Shown: positions 1 to 6,161 of the stretch, piece after piece | Layout: every line of letters starts with the position of its first letter | Numbering within the stretch: the first letter of the stretch is position 1 | Assembly: GCA_027318945.1 (NCBI GenBank) | Contig: DAHVOF010000138.1 | Span: 1 to 6,499, forward strand | Length of the DNA stretch: 6,499 nt | From: Actinomycetota bacterium | Lineage (GTDB): Bacteria; Actinomycetota; Acidimicrobiia; Acidimicrobiales; Acidimicrobiaceae | Direction of reading: 5' to 3' | Notes under the pieces: model-generated | Seen by the model: only the letters and a program-made list of their open reading frames with translations | Told to the model about the DNA's origin: nothing | Databases searched by the model: none | Made by a program: the position numbers and the translations under genes

Positions 1-1386
1 GCCCCTTCCCCCACCGGGTATTTCCATGTGGGCGGCGCAAGGACTGCACTGTACAACTGGTTTGTGGCGCGCAAATCAGGGGGAAAGTTCGTCTTGCGGA
101 TTGAAGACACCGACGAGATGCGAAATGCTGAAGAGTGGGTCGACGGGATTATTTCAGCTCTTTCGTGGCTTGGGATATCTTGGGACGAAGGACCTTACCG
201 GCAATCTGAGCGCTCCAAATTATATGAGGATGCTGTGCGCCGCCTTTTGGATGAGGGCTACGCATACTGGTGTGACTGCCCGCGGGAGCAGATTGACCAG
301 CGCGCCAGGGAGCGGGGAGGTCCTCCTGGCTACGATAGTTACTGCAGGGAGTTGAATAAGCCGAGAACCCCCGGCGCAGCTCTTAGATTCAAGATTCCGC
401 GACCTGGCACCACGGTGGTGCACGACAGGATTCGTGGCGATGTCACTTTTGACCATGAAAATCTTGACGATTTCATCATTGTAAAATCGAACGGCTCTCC
501 TCTTTTTGTGCTAGCAAATGTCGTTGACGATATTGAAATGCAGATCACGTACATTATTCGCGCCGAGGAGCATCTGCCGACCACCCCAAAGGCAATACTT
601 CTATTTCAGGCGCTAGGTGCGGATCTGCTTCCTCAGTTTGCGCATCTACCAGTTTTAGTGAATGCGAAGCGGCAAAAGCTTTCGAAGAGGCGTGACCGGG
701 TGGCTGTTGAGGACTATCGCGACATGGGCTACCTGGCGCCGGCCATGGTCAACTACCTCGCTCTGCTTGGATGGAGCCCAGGAGATGACCGTGAATTCTT
801 GACGATTGACGAGATGATCGCTCTTTTCGACATTAGTGGAGTTAATCACTCCCCGGCATTTTTTGACGAGCAGAAGATGCAGCACTTCAACGGGGTGTAC
901 ATAAGGGAGTTGTCGCTGGACGGTTTCGTGCGCGAATGCATTCCATTTCTTCAAAAGTGTAAGTGGTGGAGCGGAAGCGAAAAACAGCTCAGCACTTTTA
1001 GGCAAATTGCCCCTATGGTGCAGGAGCGAGTCTCGTTGCTGGGAGAAGTGGCCGACATGGTTTCGTTTTTCTTTCATCCGATCGAAATAGCTGGTGACCT
1101 AGTCGATTCAGTACTGCGAAAAGGTGAATCTTCCGCACAGATTCTCAGGGATATTAGCGGCATCTATGCTCACTTGACCGACTTTACTCACGGACAGATT
1201 GGAGACGTTACCCGCGCATATTGCGACACGATTGGCGTTCCGCTCAGAAAAGTTCAAGCTCCGATCCGCTTGGCGCTCACCGGTTCGAAGATCGGTCCTC
1301 CATTGTTCGAATCCATCGAGTTGCTTGGCAAAGAAGTAACATTGCTCAGACTTGCTGCGGCTAGAGAGCTAATCGGGATTTCGTAA
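1..1386 (+). CDS. gltX: Glutamyl-tRNA synthetase (GluRS), 5' end cut off by the window
   Basis: Cytoplasmic class I aminoacyl-tRNA synthetase that attaches glutamate to tRNA-Glu using ATP. The frame is open from base 1 and reads APSPTGYFHVGGARTALYNW, the GluRS N-terminus with the HIGH-type nucleotide-binding motif (here HVGG). The second ATP signature, KLSKR, lies at bases 676-690 within the family pattern KLSKRRD. Also visible are the tRNA/glutamate-site segments around FVLANVVDD and EEHLPTTPK, then PAMVNYLALLGWS leading into the helical anticodon-binding half. The visible part is 461 residues, and the family usually starts about 5-12 residues before APSPTG, so only the very N-terminus is missing. 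The next gene starts 5 bases after the stop, suggesting cotranscription. The tRNA-Gln and tRNA-Glu genes downstream are its probable substrates if it is a non-discriminating type, which is the actinobacterial norm; discrimination cannot be read from sequence by eye. Confidence 0.97.
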   Translation, partial: APSPTGYFHVGGARTALYNWFVARKSGGKFVLRIEDTDEMRNAEEWVDGIISALSWLGISWDEGPYRQSERSKLYEDAVRRLLDEGYAYWCDCPREQIDQRARERGGPPGYDSYCRELNKPRTPGAALRFKIPRPGTTVVHDRIRGDVTFDHENLDDFIIVKSNGSPLFVLANVVDDIEMQITYIIRAEEHLPTTPKAILLFQALGADLLPQFAHLPVLVNAKRQKLSKRRDRVAVEDYRDMGYLAPAMVNYLALLGWSPGDDREFLTIDEMIALFDISGVNHSPAFFDEQKMQHFNGVYIRELSLDGFVRECIPFLQKCKWWSGSEKQLSTFRQIAPMVQERVSLLGEVADMVSFFFHPIEIAGDLVDSVLRKGESSAQILRDISGIYAHLTDFTHGQIGDVTRAYCDTIGVPLRKVQAPIRLALTGSKIGPPLFESIELLGKEVTLLRLAAARELIGIS

Positions 1387-1391
1387 CCATT

Positions 1392-2024
1392 ATGTGTTTG
1401 CCAATACTACTGCTCAGGCTGCTTCGGCGTGTTTTCAGCCTGGTGGTTGCCGCAATTGTCGTTTACTTTGGCGTAACTCTCTATCAGGTCTATCACGAGG
1501 CAACCAGCGCCCGTCCAGTTAATTCGCAGGTGATTGTGGTTATGGGCTCTGCGGAATACAATGGGACACCGTCGCGCGATCTCGCGGCAAGGTTGAATGA
1601 GGCTTACTCGCTTTTCAACAAGGGGTATGCGAATTTGATCTTTTTGACAGGGGGTTCGCTGCCGGGCGATAAATATTCGGAGGCTGGCGTGGGAGAGACC
1701 TACCTTGCAGCCAAAGGAGTTCCGACGACTGCGATGGTCGCAGATGGAGTGGGGCTAGATACGTGGCAGTCTCTGTCCTCTGTGGCCACTTTGCTGTCTA
1801 CTCGTGGGATCAAGAGCGTGATAGTGGTGTCCGATGGGTTTCACCTTCTCCGATGTACACAAATACTCACCTCACTTGGGTTCAAAACAAGTGCCGCTGC
1901 GGCAGCGAATTCGCCGGTCAAAGGAGTTCAGCTGGCGATTGACTATGGACGAGAAACGATTGCAGTTGCTGCTGCGCGAATCGTAGGCTATAAATTACTC
2001 TCCATGGTCCGGCATGGTAGCTGA
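1392..2024 (+). CDS. Membrane-anchored DUF218 / YdcF-SanA family protein
   Basis: A 210-residue protein with a short basic N-terminus (LLRLLRR), one hydrophobic segment at about residues 14-33, then a soluble domain probably facing outward. The domain shows the DUF218 layout: the first strand and loop VIVVMGSAEYNG (about 47-58), an arginine in PSRDLAARL, the TGG loop (86-88), KYSEAGVGETYLAAKGVP, the DTWQSL segment, and the final strand with SDGFHLLR (147-154), matching the usual (V/T)(T/S)xxxHxxR. Family members such as YdcF and SanA are linked to cell-envelope processes, but the reaction is not established. The start is 5 bases after the gltX stop without a strong Shine-Dalgarno sequence, so translation is probably coupled to gltX. 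A slightly later start is possible but would not change the membrane anchor. Confidence 0.86.
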   Translation: MCLPILLLRLLRRVFSLVVAAIVVYFGVTLYQVYHEATSARPVNSQVIVVMGSAEYNGTPSRDLAARLNEAYSLFNKGYANLIFLTGGSLPGDKYSEAGVGETYLAAKGVPTTAMVADGVGLDTWQSLSSVATLLSTRGIKSVIVVSDGFHLLRCTQILTSLGFKTSAAAAANSPVKGVQLAIDYGRETIAVAAARIVGYKLLSMVRHGS

Positions 2025-2062
2025 TATCGCATCGCTAAATTGAACTAGTCATTCATTTACCT

Positions 2063-2134
2063 TCGGGGGGGGTGTAATTGGCAACACTGCAGGTTCTGGT
2101 CCTGTCATTGAGGGTTCGAGTCCTTCCCCCCGAG
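2063..2134 (+). tRNA. tRNA-Gln, anticodon CUG
   Basis: Folds as a full cloverleaf. The acceptor stem pairs TCGGGGG (2063-2069) with CCCCCGA (2127-2133), with discriminator G at 2134. The D stem is GTGT/ACAC with an AATTGGCA loop. The anticodon stem is GCAGG/CCTGT with loop TTCTGGT, giving anticodon CTG at 2096-2098, which reads CAG. The T stem is GAGGG/CCTTC (one G-T pair) with loop TTCGAGT. The variable loop has four bases (CATT). CCA is not encoded, as CAA follows the discriminator. Position 8 is G (2070) instead of the near-universal U. If GluRS is non-discriminating, this tRNA would first be charged with glutamate and then amidated by GatCAB, which is not in this window. Confidence 0.93.
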
Positions 2135-2289
2135 CAATTTATTTGACTCACGCTGATTGCTGCGACGCCGTCGCCAACTTTATATGCCCGGGGTGGTCGA
2201 CAGGGCCGATGTGCCGCGGGAGGCGTGAAATTGGTGGCAAGCGACTGGCATCCATGGCTGACGACTAAGATTGATTAGCCGACATCGAT

Positions 2290-2365
2290 GGCCCCATCGT
2301 CTAGAGGCCTAGGACACTACCCTCTCAAGGTAGAGACACGGGTTCGAATCCCGTTGGGGCTGCCA
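2290..2365 (+). tRNA. tRNA-Glu, anticodon CUC
   Basis: A 76-base cloverleaf with encoded CCA (2363-2365). The acceptor stem pairs GGCCCCA (2290-2296) with TGGGGCT (2355-2361), with a G-T pair at the first position and discriminator G. U8 is present at 2297. The D-arm carries the usual CTAGAGGCCTAGG stretch. The anticodon stem CTACC/GGTAG encloses CTCTCAA with anticodon CTC, reading GAG. The T arm is ACGGG/CCCGT with loop TTCGAAT. It lies downstream of gltX and of tRNA-Gln, and its encoded CCA contrasts with that tRNA-Gln. Confidence 0.97.
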
Positions 2366-2762
2366 AGATTAGCTTAAACGGGCAACTTGATCAGATGAAA
2401 AGCAAGAGTTTGGTTACCTGGGGATGTTGTAGCGCGACTGCTTGCTTGAACAGTCAGCTTGTTGGTCCGATTGGTCCCAGGGCGCAGCATTTCAGCATCC
2501 CTCCTAATTTTAGGCGGCTTTATCAGGTTGGCACCTTCCTGGACTTGATAGGCCGTGTCCTAAAAACACCTTCACCACCCGCACATTGGTTCGTCCTGAA
2601 GAATGGCATTTTGGCGACCGCAAAGGATGTTTTGGGTGCAGGTTTTTTCGGCCTCGACGATGCCGTGTATGTGCGAGCAGTCCGGACAGGCTCTTTTTGG
2701 GGCAATCACTCACCTGAAAATTAATTGGCCGGTCCTGGTCGGAGAATGGATTTAGCAGGTTC
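2366..2762. other. Spacer of about 400 bases without a convincing gene
   Basis: Lies between tRNA-Glu and the 3' end of the amidohydrolase gene. A 109-codon open frame (2395-2724, plus) has no ribosome binding site before its ATG and a composition unlike a folded protein. On the minus strand an AGGAGGG sequence near 2509-2515 precedes an ATG that opens a frame of only 38 codons, ending at 2374. None of these resembles a family I know. No strong hairpin with a T-run is seen. The stretch could be degraded former coding sequence or plain spacer. Confidence 0.5.
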
Positions 2763-3785
2763 TCAGTGCATATGGGGTTGATGGCCGATTAAGTGGGCGC
2801 CGTTGTCCCCCAAGATTCCTCTTATGACCTCTGGTGGAAGATCGGACTCCTTTAGATCCTTAACGAACTTCGCCATGGTTTCTGCGTCGCGGATCTCCTG
2901 TGGATAATCTGTCCCGAAGACTATCCGGGAAGCGGGAAGCTCGGTTAGCGCGGCATCGATAGCTCTGGTGCTGCCGAAGAGACCTCCAGTGTCAAAGAAT
3001 AGGTTTCGGGCAATGTAGTAGTCAAACTCTTCTTTAGCGGTGATGGAATGGGGGGAGTCGGGCGCAAGCCCCATATGAGCCTTATCCTGATATCCGCGTA
3101 TTCGTGCGATAATTGCCCCTATGCCTCCTCCGAGGTGCGACATAACAACTTCGAGTTCTGGAAATTTATCGAATACGCCTCCTGCTATGAGCCGGTAAGT
3201 TGCTACAACGAGTTCGTGTTCGCGACCGACGCATCGATAAAGGTCGTATTTGTTGTAATAGTGGCTCATTTCTGCTGAAACCGAGAGGGCAGGATGGACG
3301 AATATGAACATCCCAGCATCCTGAAGCGCCTCGTAGAGTGGGTCCAGAACATCGTCGTCGAGGTTGAAGGAGTCGAAGCTGCTAGGGAAGGCGATGCCTT
3401 GGAAACCATATTCCTGGGAACATCGCTTCAGTTCGTCCCTCCATCGGTTATTTGCGGGATCAACATGGGCCAAGGGGCTAAACCTATTGGGGTATTCGTG
3501 TTGGACGCGGTTAGCCGTCGCGTTGATGAGTTCGCACACTTCCTGGGTGCCACCCATGCCCGCACCGCTCGACAGCACGGCCACATCTATTCCGGCGGTG
3601 TCCATGGACTGAATATGGCGCTCGAAAAGAAAGAGCGTGTCGTGGTAGGTATACGCGGGGAGCCCATGCTGAATGAGGATGTCGATTTTGCCGTCTGGCT
3701 TCAAGTGCGGGCGCACAAGTTGTTCGGGTGTGAAGTGAATATGAAAGTCAATGACCTCCGTCATCGGGCGTACCTGTCTTTCCAT
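2763..3785 (-). CDS. Amidohydrolase family 2 metalloenzyme (ACMSD-like)
   Basis: A 340-residue TIM-barrel metal-dependent enzyme of the amidohydrolase-2 group, which includes ACMSD (2-amino-3-carboxymuconate semialdehyde decarboxylase), gamma-resorcylate decarboxylase and related hydrolases. The metal-binding set is complete: H15 and H17 in VIDFHIHFTP, H164 in IFVHPALS, H217 in MSHLGGGIG, and D293 in FGTDYP. Length matches the family (about 310-350). The substrate cannot be told from sequence. The protein has no signal peptide and is probably cytoplasmic. It is alone on its strand, so context gives no pathway. The start at 3785 is the longest one; a second ATG at 3764 (residue 8) would begin MTEVIDFHIH, closer to the usual family N-terminus, and neither start has a clear Shine-Dalgarno sequence. 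Confidence 0.92.
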   Translation of the reverse strand: MERQVRPMTEVIDFHIHFTPEQLVRPHLKPDGKIDILIQHGLPAYTYHDTLFLFERHIQSMDTAGIDVAVLSSGAGMGGTQEVCELINATANRVQHEYPNRFSPLAHVDPANNRWRDELKRCSQEYGFQGIAFPSSFDSFNLDDDVLDPLYEALQDAGMFIFVHPALSVSAEMSHYYNKYDLYRCVGREHELVVATYRLIAGGVFDKFPELEVVMSHLGGGIGAIIARIRGYQDKAHMGLAPDSPHSITAKEEFDYYIARNLFFDTGGLFGSTRAIDAALTELPASRIVFGTDYPQEIRDAETMAKFVKDLKESDLPPEVIRGILGDNGAHLIGHQPHMH

Positions 3786-3934
3786 TGATCTGGACGTGCT
3801 CGTATTCGATTTTGTAGAGAAGCTATCACAGGCAAAGCATTTTTTTCGAGGATACTAAAGGCTGAATCGCAGATTGTCTCACGGTGATTTCTTAGCTGCA
3901 GTTAGGCCCTTGTGGGTGGGATCGATAGGGGGTT

Positions 3935-3959
3935 TTTGAATTTACTCAGAGTGTTCAAA
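3935..3959. repeat. Spaced inverted repeat TTTGAA-N13-TTCAAA
   Basis: Two perfect 6-base arms at 3935-3940 and 3954-3959 are separated by 13 bases. This is a layout seen in some repressor operators, and it lies in the divergent spacer. A 6-base match can arise by chance, so regulatory meaning is only a guess. Confidence 0.25.
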
Positions 3960-4091
3960 CCCAGGCTGGCTCAAGGTGATGAGTTGGCAAACAACTGTAT
4001 CCCCAATCTCCATTAGCTGCGCGGAGAAATGCAAGTTTGCGCTATTTCCTAGTCAATTTTCTTGGGTGCGACGGTGTTGCTGAACCCTACT

Positions 4092-4145
4092 GCTGGTGGT
4101 GCCGATCAAGCCGAGGTGCTCGATCGGTAGAGCCGGCGCACCAGC
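4092..4145 (+). repeat. Imperfect hairpin ahead of the PLP-enzyme gene
   Basis: The outer arms GCTGGTG (4092-4098) and CACCAGC (4139-4145) pair over 7 bases. Inside them GCCGATC (4101-4107) pairs with GATCGGT (4122-4128), with one G-T pair, leaving asymmetric internal loops. The hairpin ends 44 bases before the proposed GTG start. There is no T-run after it, so it does not look like a standard terminator for anything upstream. It may be an RNA leader structure or an old inverted repeat. Confidence 0.45.
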
Positions 4146-4179
4146 GATGATCGGTAATGTGGAATTACGACGCCGCGAT

Positions 4180-4185
4180 GGAGGT
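4180..4185 (+). promoter_or_regulatory. Ribosome binding site deciding the start of the PLP enzyme
   Basis: GGAGGT lies 4 bases before the GTG at 4190. The upstream ATG codons at 4157 and 4178 in the same frame have no comparable site, so this sequence favours the GTG start. Confidence 0.65.
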
Positions 4186-4189
4186 ATCC

Positions 4190-5032
4190 GTGGAAAAGGT
4201 GTGGATAAATGGTGATCTCGTGGATCGGGATCAAGCCAAGATATCAGTCTTTGATCACGGACTTGTTACGGGGGATGGTGTTTTTGAGACCGTGGGCGTA
4301 TACCGAGGGGTGTCCTTTGCTCTGGAGATGCATCTAAATCGCTTGCAAAGGTCAGCAGCTGGAATCGGCCTGCCGAGTCTCGATTTGGATGTCATTCGGC
4401 GTGGCGCATCGCTTCTTCTGCTGGAGAATAAGTGTGTCGATGGAAAGCTGAGGATCACTGTGACGGGTGGTGAATCGGTGCTCGGATCGGATCGAGCTGA
4501 TGTCCCGCCCACGATTATAATTGCGACCGGCCCGCGTGTGGAAGGATTGCCAACCGCAAAGGTTTCGGTGGCTCCGTGGCCGCGCAATGAAAGGGGTGCG
4601 CTTGCAGGGTTGAAGACGATTTCGTATGCGGAAAATGTTGCCGCTCTAGCGTGGGCGAAAGCCAACGGCGCTGACGAGGTCATCTTCGGTAACATTGCTG
4701 GCAACCTCTGCGAGGGATCCGGCAGCAACATATTCATTGTTCTGGATGACGAAATTTATACGCCACCACTTTCTTCCGGAGCGTTAGGTGGGATCGCCAG
4801 AGAATTGATAGTGTCCCATCTTGGTATTAGGGAGAAGGACTTTCCCCTCGATATTCTTTACAGCGCCGAGCTACAAGAATGCTTTCTATCCTCAAGTATT
4901 AGAGAGGCCCAGGGAATATCTCATATCGATGGCCAACCGACCAGGATCTCACCCGGTCCGTTCACGCTCTCGATTGCCAGTGAGATTTCTAAATTGATTG
5001 AAAATGAGGTAAGGAGTGGCGGAACGCTCTGA
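4190..5032 (+). CDS. Class-IV PLP-dependent aminotransferase/lyase, probably aminodeoxychorismate lyase
   Basis: A cytoplasmic fold-type IV PLP enzyme, 280 residues from the GTG start. Visible features in order: VWINGDLV at the N-terminus, FDHG (21-24) and GDGVFET (28-34), the HLNRL segment, the catalytic lysine K142 in LKTISYAENV that would bind PLP, E175 in NLCEGSGSN that would contact the pyridine nitrogen, TPPLSSGALGGIAREL, and FLSSSIREAQ with HIDG near the end. The KTxSYAENV plus CEGxGSN pattern is typical of proteins annotated as aminodeoxychorismate lyase (PabC), which makes 4-aminobenzoate for folate; branched-chain or D-amino-acid aminotransferase activity cannot be excluded. No pabA/pabB neighbour is present. 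An in-frame ATG at 4157 would give 291 residues, but its extra 11 residues match nothing in the family and lack a ribosome binding site. Confidence 0.92.
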   Translation: MEKVWINGDLVDRDQAKISVFDHGLVTGDGVFETVGVYRGVSFALEMHLNRLQRSAAGIGLPSLDLDVIRRGASLLLLENKCVDGKLRITVTGGESVLGSDRADVPPTIIIATGPRVEGLPTAKVSVAPWPRNERGALAGLKTISYAENVAALAWAKANGADEVIFGNIAGNLCEGSGSNIFIVLDDEIYTPPLSSGALGGIARELIVSHLGIREKDFPLDILYSAELQECFLSSSIREAQGISHIDGQPTRISPGPFTLSIASEISKLIENEVRSGGTL

Positions 5033-5173
5033 ATCGGGTGTTTCTGGCTCAAGCTAATTCATTTGCCAAGGTGTTTCTGCCCCGGGCATTTGTTGAGACG
5101 GTTCCGGAAATTTCTAAGTGAATCGGGGGAAGCCACGCGAAAGAATGAAGTTCCAACGCTCGACTTCGCGTGA

Positions 5174-5350
5174 GGTACGTTTTTTCGCAAAAAGGTTTTG
5201 CTGAAAGGATCGTCGACGAAATTCTATCGATCGACCGGGCCAGTTGATGCGCGGCAATTTCTTCGCCAACAGATCAGCGGACTCGCTGACTGGAGCTACA
5301 ACGCCTTGGTTCTCGGAATCGCGGCGGTCTGGTTTGAAGCGAGAAGGTAA
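5174..5350 (+). pseudogene. Possible fragment of a membrane transporter gene (speculative)
   Basis: A frame between stops at 5171 and 5348 ends with QISGLADWSYNALVLGIAAV and then FEARR before TAA. The stretch SGLADWxYNxxxL followed by a hydrophobic run resembles the start of the first transmembrane helix in some major facilitator superfamily proteins (pattern SxLGDWxYxVAL). Nothing that would continue such a protein is seen in any frame downstream. The likeness is short, so this may be chance. Confidence 0.2.
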
Positions 5351-5479
5351 CCACCTTGGCGAGGTCTTGGGAGTCCACCGCGTCTGGGGAGGCAATCGGT
5401 TCATCCGCTCCGATGAACAGTTTGCACTGACGGGTTTTTCGTTGCTGGAATGGCTGCTACGGGGAAGAGGACACAGTAG

Positions 5480-5736
5480 TGGAAGGGTAGCTTGCCATCC
5501 AGAGGCAGGGTATTTATCGCAGCAACCGAGAGCGCGAATTACGGTTTTTCTGTAAATCTGGGAGACGATGGACGGTCGCTTTCGACGAGTTCGATTCTTC
5601 TGCGCCTATGGTCTCAAGCCTGTGCAAGATTCTGAACTGTCCCGGTCAGCCGATTTATGTTCCTGTGACATGGGGTTGTGCCTCGGATGGGGACTGCGAT
5701 ACGGTGCGCAATATTTTCACGGTAGAACTCACGTAG
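5480..5736 (+). pseudogene. Possible frameshifted remnant of an unknown protein gene (speculative)
   Basis: Two adjoining frames read like one protein if a shift near 5572-5578 is allowed. The first gives FIAATESANYGFSVNLGDDG (about 5513-5572). The second gives VAFDEFDSSAPM, then KILNCPGQPIYVPVTWGC and ASDGDCDTVRNIF, up to a TAG at 5734. The codon choice resembles the real genes here, and four cysteines would suit an exported domain. No family is recognised. An open run of about 50 codons can occur by chance, so confidence is low. Confidence 0.25.
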
Positions 5737-6053
5737 ATGATTCAAAGCCGCATGGCATGCTCGGTCCAGCTGGGTCAAGCGCAAAGGCCACAATGAAGGG
5801 CGACCTTCTCGTAGAAGAATAGGTGCGGGCTGGTCATCTGTTTCGGGCGTCTTAGTGCCTTGCGCCAGGAGCTCAAAAATTTATTGAAATTATTGGAGGA
5901 ACGAGCGCCAGTCGAAGGGCAATGAGGCGAAAAGAGGGCTGACGGCTGAGGCGTTTCTGAAAGATCCAGTCAACTGTGACATGCCGGATTTGCGACATTG
6001 GGTTATTGTGTGCATTTTAGTGGTAGGTAGGATTTGGCCGGTGTCACGATTGG

Positions 6054-6101
6054 GCTCGGGCTATTCCCTCTAGGCTCCTAAGGGGAAAACGCGGGCCGAG
6101 C
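6054..6101 (+). repeat. Nested inverted repeat upstream of transketolase
   Basis: The outer arms GCTCGG (6054-6059) and CCGAGC (6096-6101) enclose the inner arms TTCCC (6064-6068) and GGGAA (6083-6087). Inside these lies TAGG/CCTA (6071-6074 and 6077-6080), too tight to close alone. The structure ends 60 bases before the GTG start. With no T-run after it, a simple intrinsic terminator is unlikely; a structured leader or a protein-binding site is possible. Confidence 0.45.
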
Positions 6102-6150
6102 GTAGGTGCGGCAGCTTAAAGTCCGAGCAGGCCACAATTTTTAGTTTGAG

Positions 6151-6156
6151 AAGGAG
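6151..6156 (+). promoter_or_regulatory. Ribosome binding site of transketolase
   Basis: AAGGAG lies 5 bases before the GTG at 6162. It is a strong, well-spaced site that fixes the start of the reading frame. Confidence 0.85.
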
Positions 6157-6161
6157 TCTCA

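Larger units (their letters stand above)
3786..4189. other. Divergent intergenic region, presumed promoters of both flanking genes
   Basis: This spacer separates the minus-strand amidohydrolase from the plus-strand PLP enzyme, so promoters for both should lie in it. I see no convincing -35/-10 pair. It contains a spaced inverted repeat TTTGAA (3935-3940) / TTCAAA (3954-3959) and an imperfect hairpin at 4092-4145, both listed separately. A minus-strand frame of 23 codons (4013 to 3942) looks protein-like but is too short to support. Confidence 0.5.
5033..6161. other. Long spacer (1.1 kb) with degraded-looking coding fragments only
   Basis: No intact gene is supported here. The two plus-strand open frames of moderate size (5244-5555 and 5568-5822) have no ribosome binding site, and their translations look like out-of-frame sequence. 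Better-looking protein fragments appear in other frames at 5174-5350 and 5480-5736 but are interrupted by stops and a frame change. Near the right end is a nested inverted repeat (6054-6101). A GGAGGAA at about 5895-5901 has no suitable start codon after it. No tRNA or RNase P-like structure was recognised. Confidence 0.55.

Noticed and set aside
2162..2174. GCGAC-GCC-GTCGC hairpin between the two tRNAs as a terminator
   Set aside because: The stem is only 5 base pairs with a 3-base loop and no T-run follows. Chance is a good explanation.
2374..2515. AGGAGGG followed by a 38-codon minus-strand frame (and a 14-codon alternative)
   Set aside because: The ribosome-binding-like site is attractive, but the peptides are very short, resemble nothing known and have no supporting context.
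2541..2720. Possible insertion-sequence remnant near GTGTCCTAAAAAC
   Set aside because: I found no paired terminal inverted repeat, no target duplication and no transposase motif in any frame.
2395..2724. 109-codon plus-strand open frame after tRNA-Glu
   Set aside because: It has no ribosome binding site and no recognisable domain. Its composition does not resemble the real genes of the window.
3294..3788. 164-codon plus-strand frame opposite the amidohydrolase
   Set aside because: It is a shadow of the minus-strand gene, whose metal-binding motifs are complete.
3942..4013. Minus-strand 23-codon frame beginning MEIGDTVVCQL
   Set aside because: It looks protein-like but is too short, lacks a ribosome binding site and matches no family I know.
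5037..5127. Direct repeats GGTGTTTCTG (5037, 5070) and TGAATCGGG (5030, 5119)
   Set aside because: There are only two copies each of 9-10 bases, with no regular array or mobile-element context.
5244..5555. 103-codon plus-strand open frame
   Set aside because: It has no ribosome binding site and an unprotein-like composition. Better coding-like segments lie in other frames over the same bases.
5568..5822. 84-codon plus-strand open frame
   Set aside because: It overlaps the more protein-like frame ending at 5736, and no family resemblance is seen.
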